From Verrucomicrobiia bacterium (GTDB lineage: Bacteria > Verrucomicrobiota > Verrucomicrobiia > Limisphaerales > JAJOIW01), in the NCBI GenBank assembly GCA_030425355.1, contig JAUIAG010000013.1, positions 1 through 38,304 on the forward strand: a stretch of DNA of 38,304 nucleotides, in the 5' to 3' direction. The first letter of the stretch is position 1, and every line of letters begins with the position of its first letter. This document shows positions 17,988-24,862 of the stretch, piece by piece. A model generated the notes under the pieces. The model had not been told where the DNA came from. It made no database searches and saw nothing but the letters and a program-made list of their open reading frames with translations. The position numbers and the translations under genes were made by a program.

Positions 17988-18926
17988 ATGATGCATATGA
18001 GAAATGGTGGATCAACAATCGCGCAACTGAGTCAGTCGGGTTTCCAAGCCGGTGAGGACAAGGTGTGGAATCCATACCTCATTTATTTTTTCATCGTGCT
18101 GCTGATGTCCCCGGGATTCGGGCAACTGTCAGCGCAGGAGGATCAAACCTCGCCTGGAACCACCGGTCGCTCCAGCACTGAACTGGTCTCATCAGACAAC
18201 AGGGGTGCAGGAAATAACCTCATGGGTCTCATCGATCTTTACCGTCAGGAACTCTGGTATCCAGAGGACCAGGGCCTGCTCGTTGAGCTGGACCCAACCC
18301 GTCTGGAAATGAAAACCGACTACGACTCACGCGCCTATTTGCTGGGACTGACTCCGAGATATCAGGAAACGCTCGGACTCAGTCCGGCGGAGTCCGGAAG
18401 TCCCGCCGGTGCAACACCTTCGAGGACGAGCCTGAGCAGGAGCCGTTTCCCGGCTCCGCAGCTTAACGAACCGCCCTCATCCAGCAGTGGCAGTGACAGG
18501 GGAGGGCTCGGGTTTGTGGACCTTGGAAATCTCCAGGGCGGAACAGTTCTCGACTTTTTCATGATCTCCGAGGCCGTGTCGCGGGGCAGCGGGTTATTCA
18601 ATCTCACACAGGGCAACGGCAGCCGGAGCATGCAGCAGGTGATAGCCTACGCCGTCCCCGACAGTCCCTACCTGCTGCTGGCATTTGCCAACGCTTTCGG
18701 AGGCGGTCAGCAGAATTTCATGGACATGGTCATTGCCCTCGAAATCGGTATGGAGAATGTCAGGGCGCTCTCATTTCTGGCCTCGACCCCCGAAGCCTCC
18801 GAATACGCCATGATGGCCATATTTATTTTCATGGGTTACCGGACCATGAGGAAAAACCACAGCCGTCAGGGCCGCGGTCAGGATCCGGTTCAGGAAATCA
18901 CTCATAACAAAACGCAACAGAAATAA
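17988..18926 (+). CDS. Exported protein of unknown function with PEP-CTERM-like C-terminus
   Basis: Not recognised as a named family. The frame opens at GTG 17964; ATG 17988 has GGCGGA 8 nt upstream and is used here. An internal GTG at 18063, with GAGGA 4-5 nt upstream, would give a much cleaner signal peptide (WNPYLIYFFIVLLMSPGFG, cleavage near LSAQ) and may be the true start. The mature part is Ser/Gly/Pro-rich, then has a hydrophobic stretch (VIAYAVPDSPYLLLAFANAF). Near the end, TPEASEYA (18786-18809) is followed by a short hydrophobic run and RTMRK, which resembles a PEP-CTERM sorting signal, although a 25-residue polar tail follows it. It is transcribed away from the dehydrogenase gene. 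Confidence 0.65.
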   Translation: MMHMRNGGSTIAQLSQSGFQAGEDKVWNPYLIYFFIVLLMSPGFGQLSAQEDQTSPGTTGRSSTELVSSDNRGAGNNLMGLIDLYRQELWYPEDQGLLVELDPTRLEMKTDYDSRAYLLGLTPRYQETLGLSPAESGSPAGATPSRTSLSRSRFPAPQLNEPPSSSSGSDRGGLGFVDLGNLQGGTVLDFFMISEAVSRGSGLFNLTQGNGSRSMQQVIAYAVPDSPYLLLAFANAFGGGQQNFMDMVIALEIGMENVRALSFLASTPEASEYAMMAIFIFMGYRTMRKNHSRQGRGQDPVQEITHNKTQQK

Positions 18927-18967
18927 GGTGCCGGACATATTCCGGACCTCATCAAAGACCACTCAAA

Positions 18968-19075
18968 ATGATAAAAGGAACACTATTCATCGTTTATGGA
19001 TTTATAGCGTTGTCATGTGCCGCCTCGGCATGCCTGTTTGGACTGGTGATGGCCGAACGCGCCGGGCTCTTCTGA
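18968..19075 (+). CDS. Possible 35-residue single-pass membrane peptide
   Basis: A small frame of 35 codons begins MIKGTLFIVYGFIALSCAAS and ends MAERAGLF. Nearly all of residues 4-28 is hydrophobic, so it would be a membrane peptide. It starts 41 nt after the preceding plus-strand stop and could share its transcript. There is no Shine-Dalgarno sequence, and a hydrophobic frame of this size can arise by chance, so the call is tentative. Confidence 0.3.
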   Translation: MIKGTLFIVYGFIALSCAASACLFGLVMAERAGLF

Positions 19076-19138
19076 TTCAGCATCAGGATCAGTGAAGTGA
19101 CCTGCAGCAAAAATCAGACCGCGCTCCGGCGAAGGAAT

Positions 19139-21310
19139 TCACGGAGTGCGCTGAATCCGGATTTCTATCTCCGAATCGCGGGGGTGACCCAGCCGCACCG
19201 CTTCATTGTAGTGGTACTGAGCGAGTGCCCTGTAAGGAGGGTCCTGGTAGAGGTATGCCACGCTGAGGTTGAAGTGGGCGAGCGGGTTTTCAGGGTCAAG
19301 TCTGACCGCCCGGCGCAATGACTCCTCCGCAGCTTTCCGGTGTCCCAGTTCGCTCAGGAGCGTTCCCAGAAGCATGTGTGCGTTCGGATTTTTCGGATTC
19401 AGTTCGATGGCTTTGGCGAGGTGGGAAATCGCCTGCTTGAATTTGCTCTCCTGTCTCTCGAGAAGTGCCTTGAGGACCAGTGGTTCAGATTCCTGAGGGA
19501 AAAGACTGATGGTTTCATCGACGAATTCTCTGGCTTTTCCGAATTCACTTTTGTCCATCAACAGTGCGGCCATGCGGTTCCGGGCCTCGAGATCCCGGGG
19601 GTTGTCCCTGAGTTTCGCGTTGAGCTCCTCCTCAATGACGGCCATCCGGCTCATTGCCGGGAAATCGCTGATAACCGGTTCCGGGCTGCTGTTATCAACG
19701 GTGGGTTTTTCAGTTTCCGATGAGATGGCAAGGTCACCGGGCCGAACCTCACGCATGGGAACCGTGTCGTTCTGAAAAACCGCCAGCCGTGGTACATTCG
19801 TGCCTGACAATTCCTCAGGAAGCTGCCCCGAATCGCCGCTTGCGGAAAGCCGTATCGGCCCGTCGGGAATCTCGAAGCCTTCCGGGGCCAGCTGGTCCAG
19901 CCACTGGCGAAGCAGCTGGTTTTCATCCTTGAGACGCTCGTTGGTCTGCTGCAGCTGCTCCACCTCGCGCTGGATCATGGCATACCTTGATTCGAGCCGT
20001 TCCCGGGCCTCCGTGTCCTGCCGCGTTCCGGGTCCCATCGACTGCTGCAAAGCCATTTTCTCCCGCTCCAGTTCGCGAATCTGCTTCTCGAACTGATCCG
20101 TCGCGATGGCGAAATCCTCCTGCATTTCGGCAATCTTCCTGTCCCGCGAGGAAATGATGTCTTTCAGTTCCCTGTTGGTCACTGTGAGCTGCCGGATTTC
20201 GTTCTGGAGCTGCAGATTGCTGGCTGCCAGCTGCCTGTTCTCGTCTGTTAGTCGCTTGATCTGGGCGTCTTTTGCGGCCAGATCCGATTCGAGTGCGGCG
20301 ATGTGATTCTTGTAGTGATCGAGGTTGTCGAGATTCGCCAGCTGAGTCTCGAGGTCCCTCACCTGGGAGACAAGCGACGCGTTGGTTGATTCAAGATCGT
20401 CATTGACCCTGGAAATGGCATCAAGCTGCCTGCGAAGAGTCGCCTCTGACTGTGTGACCTGCAAAAGCTCCTGCTGAGCCTTTTCCAGTCTTGCTTCGAG
20501 GTCGGCAACGGCCAGCTCGAGCGTCTGCAGCGCCTGCTGGTCCTCGGGCGTGGGGATGATTGCCGGACCGTCGCCCGTTCTCTCCGGCAGCGCAGACTGA
20601 TTCCGCAGCCGGTCAATTTCCAGCTGCAGGCCCTTTTTTTCCAGAGTCAGAACCGTAATCTGGTCGCTCAGATCGAGAACCTTCTGCTCGACTTCATCAC
20701 TGGGTGCAATTTCCGCAGCCTTCTTGACGGATTCGGCGAGTTGAACCCTCAGGAGCTGGTTCTCAATGGTCAGTTCACGGATTTCCCTGCGGGCTTCAGT
20801 CACTTCCTTCGGGTCCACCTGTTCCGGTCCAGCGGTGAGTGCCTCGCGAAGTTTCTGCTGAAGGCGGATCTTTTCGGATTCAAGCGATTCAACCCGGTCC
20901 TTGAGGTGGGTGAGAATCTGCTGATCTGCAGCAAGTTGCTGGGTCATTTCCCGTCCCCGTTGTTCCGGAGACATTGAATCCATGCTGTCGGCTGGTTCGG
21001 GTTGACTCTGCGCTGTCGCTCCGGATGCCTCACCTATTTCCTCCAGCTTCTCGCGGATAAATTTGATGCGGTAATTGATAATTCCGGGATTCCAGCCCCG
21101 GTTTGCCTGCTGGAAGGCTTTGATCTCATCCAGTGATTCGGTGAAGAGTTGCCTCGCAATCTCAAATCTCCCCTGACGCTGGTGCTGTGTCGCTGAAGTA
21201 ATCTTCTTGTAAATGACAACATAATCGGTTTCGGGTCCGCCGTGGGCGTCTCCGATCACCAGAATCGCCATGACACAAAACAGGATCCAATGACCAACTC
21301 TAAAGGACAC
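19139..21310 (-). CDS. Exported coiled-coil and TPR protein
   Basis: The start is GTG at 21310; no ATG upstream is in frame. It yields a signal peptide (MSFRVGHWILFCVMAILVIG, cleavage near DAHG). The 723-residue protein has a short helical N-terminal repeat-like region (about 28-100), a long heptad-rich coiled coil (about 113-480) full of Glu, Gln, Leu and Arg, a Pro/Ser/Thr-rich linker, and three or four TPR units (about 560-710; for example NPNAHMLLGTLLSELGHRKA and NPLAHFNLSVAYLYQ). Periplasmic coiled-coil/TPR proteins often act as scaffolds for envelope machinery. No partner is evident; the neighbouring divergent gene is an unrelated HAD hydrolase. The real partner, if any, cannot be told from the sequence. 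Confidence 0.85.
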   Translation of the reverse strand: MSFRVGHWILFCVMAILVIGDAHGGPETDYVVIYKKITSATQHQRQGRFEIARQLFTESLDEIKAFQQANRGWNPGIINYRIKFIREKLEEIGEASGATAQSQPEPADSMDSMSPEQRGREMTQQLAADQQILTHLKDRVESLESEKIRLQQKLREALTAGPEQVDPKEVTEARREIRELTIENQLLRVQLAESVKKAAEIAPSDEVEQKVLDLSDQITVLTLEKKGLQLEIDRLRNQSALPERTGDGPAIIPTPEDQQALQTLELAVADLEARLEKAQQELLQVTQSEATLRRQLDAISRVNDDLESTNASLVSQVRDLETQLANLDNLDHYKNHIAALESDLAAKDAQIKRLTDENRQLAASNLQLQNEIRQLTVTNRELKDIISSRDRKIAEMQEDFAIATDQFEKQIRELEREKMALQQSMGPGTRQDTEARERLESRYAMIQREVEQLQQTNERLKDENQLLRQWLDQLAPEGFEIPDGPIRLSASGDSGQLPEELSGTNVPRLAVFQNDTVPMREVRPGDLAISSETEKPTVDNSSPEPVISDFPAMSRMAVIEEELNAKLRDNPRDLEARNRMAALLMDKSEFGKAREFVDETISLFPQESEPLVLKALLERQESKFKQAISHLAKAIELNPKNPNAHMLLGTLLSELGHRKAAEESLRRAVRLDPENPLAHFNLSVAYLYQDPPYRALAQYHYNEAVRLGHPRDSEIEIRIQRTP

Positions 21311-21425
21311 GGACGCATTATCTGTGCTCGATCACAAAACCGCAATCGCCGTTTCCCGAAAAATGGCTGATTTTCCCCCAGTGATGCGGTTATTCTGGAA
21401 GCTGCAACAACACTTTTTCCTTCAC

Positions 21426-22073
21426 ATGGACCTGATTATCTTTGACATGGACGGCGTGCTGACGGATTCCGAGCCGCTTATCAACGAGGCCGCCGTGCTG
21501 ATGTACCGCGAACTGGGATTCGCCATACCTCCGGAAGACTTCCTGCCTTTTGTCGGCACCGGCGAGGATCGGTACATCGGTGGCGTGGCGGAAAAACACG
21601 GAATCACCATCAACCTTCCGGACGCCAAAAGGAGAACCTACGAAATTTATCTCGAGCTGGTCCCGCAGAAGCTCAAAGGTTTTCCCGGAGCAGTCGACCT
21701 GGTCAGGGAGTGCAGGAGCCGTGGAGCAATGACCGCCGTCGCCTCCAGTGCCGACCAGATCAAGGTCCATGCCAATCTGCTCTCCATCGGTCTGAATCCC
21801 GGGGAAGCCTGGGACCTCGTCGTCTCCGGAGAGATGGTGGAGCGGAAAAAGCCGTCCCCTGATATTTTCCAGCATGCGGCCCGCCAGCTTGGAGTTTCTC
21901 CGGATCGGTGTGTGGTGATTGAAGATGCGGTGCATGGCATTGAGGCGGCCAGGGCGGCCGGCATGTGGTGTGTCGCGGTTGCCCAGACTTTTCCCTCCGA
22001 ACAGCTGCAGGGCGCCGACAGGGTGTACCCAAGTCTTGCAAATCTCACATTTGATGATCTATTGCCGACCTGA
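21426..22073 (+). CDS. HAD-superfamily hydrolase, beta-phosphoglucomutase-like
   Basis: Start at ATG 21426, which puts the nucleophile motif FDMDGVLTDSE at residues 6-16; the frame is open to 21324 but that adds an unlikely leader. The 215-residue protein has all four HAD motifs: Asp7 and Asp9, Ser108 in ASSA, the KKPSPD lysine (141-142), and EDAVHGIEAARAAGM with Glu166/Asp167. An alpha-helical cap lies between motifs I and II. The subfamily includes beta-phosphoglucomutase, phosphoglycolate phosphatase and sugar-phosphate phosphatases; specificity cannot be assigned. It is cytosolic. A peroxiredoxin gene follows after 70 nt on the same strand. Confidence 0.88.
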   Translation: MDLIIFDMDGVLTDSEPLINEAAVLMYRELGFAIPPEDFLPFVGTGEDRYIGGVAEKHGITINLPDAKRRTYEIYLELVPQKLKGFPGAVDLVRECRSRGAMTAVASSADQIKVHANLLSIGLNPGEAWDLVVSGEMVERKKPSPDIFQHAARQLGVSPDRCVVIEDAVHGIEAARAAGMWCVAVAQTFPSEQLQGADRVYPSLANLTFDDLLPT

Positions 22074-22143
22074 ATGGCGGGAATTCCAGTGACCTCTCTC
22101 ACTGATCTGTCCCTGCCTGCAACAGACAACCACCAGTTATTGT

Positions 22144-22620
22144 ATGCTCAAGGAAGGCGATATCGTGCCGGATTGGTCCATGAAAGCCAGCGGCGGAACC
22201 GGGTTCTCCTCAGACCAGCTGAAGGGCCGGCACTACATTCTTTATTTCTATCCCAAAGATGACACGCCGGGGTGCACAAAAGAGGCCTGCGCCTTCCGCG
22301 ACCTCCAGTCAGATTTCAAAAGCCTCGGCATCCCCGTCTTCGGCGTCAGCGTCGATTCAGTCAAAAAGCATGACAAATTCGTCGAAAAATTTGAACTGAA
22401 CTTCCCGCTTCTCTCCGATGAGGACCAGAAAGTGGTTCAGGCCTTCGGGGTGTGGGGAGAAAAAAAGTTCATGGGAAAGACATACATGGGCACGCACCGT
22501 GTGACCTTCTGGGTCGGTCCTGATGGTGTCATTCGCAAGGTCTGGGACAAGGTGAAACCGGAAGCCCATGCCCGCGAAGTCCTGGATGCACTCTCCGGGG
22601 ATTCCCCCAACCGGAGTTGA
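22144..22620 (+). CDS. bcp: Thioredoxin-dependent peroxiredoxin (PrxQ/Bcp)
   Basis: A 158-residue cytosolic protein of normal Bcp length. It reduces hydrogen and organic peroxides using thioredoxin. The peroxidatic cysteine is Cys44 in DDTPGCTKEAC, and Cys49 sits five residues later, the usual resolving position in PrxQ. Other family landmarks are YFYPKDDTPGCT, FGVSVDSVKKHDKF and FPLLSDEDQKVVQAFGVWGEK, with the distal HRVTFWVGPDG strand. The ATG at 22144 has no clear Shine-Dalgarno sequence. It stands between a HAD gene and a second peroxiredoxin 72 nt downstream, so peroxide defence is clustered here. Confidence 0.95.
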   Translation: MLKEGDIVPDWSMKASGGTGFSSDQLKGRHYILYFYPKDDTPGCTKEACAFRDLQSDFKSLGIPVFGVSVDSVKKHDKFVEKFELNFPLLSDEDQKVVQAFGVWGEKKFMGKTYMGTHRVTFWVGPDGVIRKVWDKVKPEAHAREVLDALSGDSPNRS

Positions 22621-22627
22621 TATGATT

Positions 22628-22655
22628 TTGACTCCTTAACCGTCCAGGTTGTAGT
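22628..22655 (+). promoter_or_regulatory. Possible sigma-70-type promoter for the second peroxiredoxin
   Basis: TTGACT (22628-22633) is separated by 16 nt from TGTAGT (22650-22655), which matches TATAAT at four of six positions. It lies 37 nt before the ATG at 22693, just after the bcp stop. It would give the second peroxiredoxin its own promoter. This is weak pattern evidence. Confidence 0.3.
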
Positions 22656-22692
22656 CTCTCCACCAAACTTAAATCGTTATCAGTTAATAATT

Positions 22693-23175
22693 ATGCCTAT
22701 AGCAGTTGGAACCAAAGCACCGGATTTCGCCCTGAAATCGAAGAAACCAGGTCAGGATGTGGCTGAAGTCAAACTCAGCGCCAATTTCGGACAGAAAAAC
22801 ACAGTCCTGCTCTTTTTCCCGCTGGCCTTCACCAGCGTATGCACCCAGGAGATGTGCGATCTCTCCTCGGGCATTTCCGCCTACTCGGACCTCAACGCCG
22901 ATGTCATCGGCATCAGCGTGGACAGCGTCTTCGCACAGGAGGCCTGGGCAGCCAAGGAAAACATCACGATCACCCTGGTTTCCGATCTGAATAAAGAGGT
23001 CACCAAAGCCTACGACGTGGTAATCCCCGACCTTGCCGGCTTCGGAACCACCTCAGCAAGGGCTGCCTTTGTCATCGACAAGAATGGCAACATCGCCTAC
23101 TCCGAACAGACCCCCACACCCAAGGACCTCCCGAACTTCGAGGCCATCAAATCCACTCTCCAGGGACTTTCCTGA
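22693..23175 (+). CDS. Peroxiredoxin, AhpE-like
   Basis: A 160-residue peroxiredoxin different from its neighbour Bcp. The peroxidatic site is PLAFTSVCTQEMC: Cys50 is the peroxidatic residue, with Thr47 of the T-x-x-C motif, and Cys55 is a possible resolving cysteine. The region GISVDSVFAQEAWAAKENI and the C-terminal strand RAAFVIDKNGNIAYSEQTP fit the AhpE/AhpC-TSA group. It probably reduces peroxides in the cytosol; the electron donor is not clear from sequence. The start has no Shine-Dalgarno sequence but an A/T-rich leader (TTAATAATT just upstream). A strong terminator follows the gene. Confidence 0.92.
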   Translation: MPIAVGTKAPDFALKSKKPGQDVAEVKLSANFGQKNTVLLFFPLAFTSVCTQEMCDLSSGISAYSDLNADVIGISVDSVFAQEAWAAKENITITLVSDLNKEVTKAYDVVIPDLAGFGTTSARAAFVIDKNGNIAYSEQTPTPKDLPNFEAIKSTLQGLS

Positions 23176-23217
23176 TTGCTGACCACAATTCGCTGATCCT
23201 CACAGTATTTCGTCGAG

Positions 23218-23250
23218 CGGGCGTCGGACATGATCCGTCGCCCGTTTTTT
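23218..23250 (+). terminator. Rho-independent terminator after the AhpE-like peroxiredoxin
   Basis: An 11-position stem (23218-23228 with 23234-23244) has a single T-T mismatch, CGGGCG-T-CGGA against TCCG-T-CGCCCG, with a 5-nt loop. Six T follow immediately. It lies 42 nt after the stop codon. Confidence 0.85.
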
Positions 23251-23442
23251 CATTCCAATCCATTCTATCAGACCCGAGGCCTCAAAATATGGAGTTTAGG
23301 GATGTTTTATACCTACTCCATGTATTTTACTCATATACTTTGCTGCACCCGGGGCTGGGGATGCATGGGGTGCGTAAAGTCGTCGGGGCTCCCCGCATCA
23401 GGGGATAGAGATCAATTCTGATCCGCGACAATGAGAGGAAAC

Positions 23443-23475
23443 AAAAAAGCAGGGCAAATTGTGTATAATCCCTGC
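23443..23475 (-). terminator. Probable terminator after bfr
   Basis: Read on the minus strand, GCAGGG pairs with CCCTGC across a 15-nt A/T-rich loop and is followed by six T. It lies about 90 nt downstream of the bfr stop. The stem is short, so confidence is moderate. Confidence 0.5.
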
Positions 23476-23564
23476 CTGTATATGAAAATTATTTCCAGAA
23501 CCTTTACAGCGACAGCTGCCCGAATGAATCCGGGGTTATTTCATCCTCTGTGTAAAAGCTGGAT

Positions 23565-24044
23565 TTATTCTGCTGATTTTGAAATCTGCTGGGCGAGATA
23601 GTTTTCGATTCCCACCATTTTTATGAGGTCCAGCTGGGCTTCGGCCCAGTCTATGCTGTCTTCGGACTCGACCACCATTCGTTCCATGAGTTCACGGCTT
23701 CCTGAGTCGCCTATTTCAAGGCACAGACTGATTCCGGCGTTGTAGGTGGCCACGCCCTTTTTTTCCAGGGCCATGCTGTCCTCAATTTGCTGGAGTGGTG
23801 TCGCACCGGCTTTGATCACATCGTAGCGGGCGATTTCAGGGACTCCGTCGAGGTAAAGAATACGGTCAATAACCTCTTCGGCATGCTTCATTTCCTCAAT
23901 TGATTCGGCGTAAAAATGAGCGGCCAGCTTTTCAAGGCCCCAGTTCGAACACATTTTTGAACAAATGAAGTACTGATTGATCGCAGTCAACTCTATGGTC
24001 AGACCGGCATTCAGAGCCTCAATAACTTTGGCGTTCCCTTTCAT
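23565..24044 (-). CDS. bfr: Bacterioferritin with altered ferroxidase centre
   Basis: Start at ATG 24044 gives MKGNAKVIEALNAGL, the canonical N-terminus, and 159 residues; the frame is open to 24080. It aligns without gaps to the E. coli Bfr sequence as I recall it. The heme ligand Met52 is present (EEMKHAE), as are ferroxidase residues Glu18, Glu51, His54 and Glu94. Residues 127 and 130, Glu and His in E. coli, are both Ser here (ESEDSIDW). It should still form a heme-binding 24-mer and store iron, but the di-iron site looks incomplete. In some bacteria such a subunit assembles with a second, active one; no partner is in this window. The bfd gene lies 67 nt upstream on the same strand. Confidence 0.94.
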   Translation of the reverse strand: MKGNAKVIEALNAGLTIELTAINQYFICSKMCSNWGLEKLAAHFYAESIEEMKHAEEVIDRILYLDGVPEIARYDVIKAGATPLQQIEDSMALEKKGVATYNAGISLCLEIGDSGSRELMERMVVESEDSIDWAEAQLDLIKMVGIENYLAQQISKSAE

Positions 24045-24111
24045 ACAAATCAGGCTAGCAGCATGGATTTCAGGGAGCAACGAAAATGGCCCCCACAGAC
24101 CCCCGTGTGTG

Positions 24112-24378
24112 TCATTTCATGCATGAACAGAATTTTTCCAGCACTCCACAATTCTCGCAGTAGTTGCAGGTCCAGCATTGGATGGGCCTGCCCTGGACGA
24201 TACGCTGAATACGGCATCGGCAGGCCCCGCAACCGGTGCCCGCACAGGTGCGGCGTTCAATCTCTCCAGCCGGATCAGAGTGTCCGGAATCCATGATTCC
24301 ACTGATCCTGGAAGCTGTGACCTTGAAACAATGACAGATGATGCTGTCCTCGATCGTATCTGTTTCCAGAATGTTCAT
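24112..24378 (-). CDS. bfd: Bacterioferritin-associated ferredoxin with cysteine-rich tail
   Basis: An 88-residue protein. The N-terminal part is a BFD-like [2Fe-2S] domain: Cys15-x-Cys17 (ICHCF), 32 residues, then Cys50-x2-Cys53 (GCGAC), close to the spacing in E. coli Bfd. In Bfr systems Bfd passes electrons to the heme to release stored iron. Beyond the usual length, residues 68-88 form a tail with six cysteines, CWTCNYCENC and then CSC, that is C-x2-C-x2-C-x2-C-x6-C-x-C. I checked the codons: the tail is in frame and ends at a TGA, so it is not a read-through artefact. The tail could bind another metal or cluster. Start 24378 is an ATG with no Shine-Dalgarno sequence. The next gene on this strand is bfr. 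Confidence 0.88.
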   Translation of the reverse strand: MNILETDTIEDSIICHCFKVTASRISGIMDSGHSDPAGEIERRTCAGTGCGACRCRIQRIVQGRPIQCWTCNYCENCGVLEKFCSCMK

Positions 24379-24862
24379 TGTAACGGAGTTTTCCGGTCGC
24401 CGCTGGTCCCGACTTTCAGCATCCTTCGGTCAACGGCAATCACTGCACACTCTAATCGTTACTCTGTTTTCCAGCAGCCTGCTGTCGATGGATTGCCAAA
24501 AACTGTTGCGAATCCAACAGTATCCCGCAATTTGACCGAAAAATGGGGTCCAGTTGCGGAAAGGATGTAGTTCGGGTGGAGGATCGGAGCGGGATTGAGT
24601 ATCAGTTAGTGCAGGGCGAAGCAGCCGTTACCGCTTCTGCGCCACAAGCTGGGAATCCGGTGTAACGGTATTGATAGCGCCGGTGGACCGTCGATTCCGG
24701 GAGCCGCAGAAGAATCAGAAACAGCGGGCAGGGCAGTCGCCTTCTGACAATGGCCATGAGGTTGGCAAACACGGATTGGCGGCTGCCGGATGAATGGCGT
24801 GATTTGAATAATGAAAAATTTCCGGGTTTCCGGTGGGGAGGCTGATTTCGAAACAGGCAGCA
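24379..24862. other. Intergenic region upstream of bfd
   Basis: About 480 bp between the end of the PQQ-like gene and the start of bfd, both on the minus strand. It should contain the bfd promoter, but I could not pick convincing -35/-10 boxes or a Fur-like palindrome. An 85-codon minus-strand frame (24606-24863) and a plus-strand frame (24178-24570) have no recognisable features and are not called. No terminator for the upstream operon was clear. Confidence 0.5.

Larger units (their letters stand above)
23176..23564. other. Intergenic region between convergent genes
   Basis: About 390 bp separate the plus-strand peroxiredoxin from the minus-strand bacterioferritin gene. It holds two terminators facing each other, listed separately. 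The 150 bp between and around them are A/T-rich in places and show no supported gene. A 63-codon frame here begins inside the first terminator and is not credible. Confidence 0.6.

Noticed and set aside
18927..18952. Short hairpin GGTGCCGGA/TCCGGACC after the exported-protein gene
   Set aside because: The stem has a bulge and there is no T-run after it, so it is not a convincing terminator.
19120..19150. Imperfect hairpin at the end of the coiled-coil/TPR gene
   Set aside because: The stem has a two-base bulge and the T-run is about 11 nt away; too weak to call a terminator.
23230..23421. 63-codon plus-strand frame between peroxiredoxin and bfr
   Set aside because: Begins inside a strong terminator hairpin and has no recognisable features.
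23464..23469. Perfect TATAAT on the plus strand
   Set aside because: No -35 box and no plus-strand gene follows; it falls in the loop of the probable bfr terminator.
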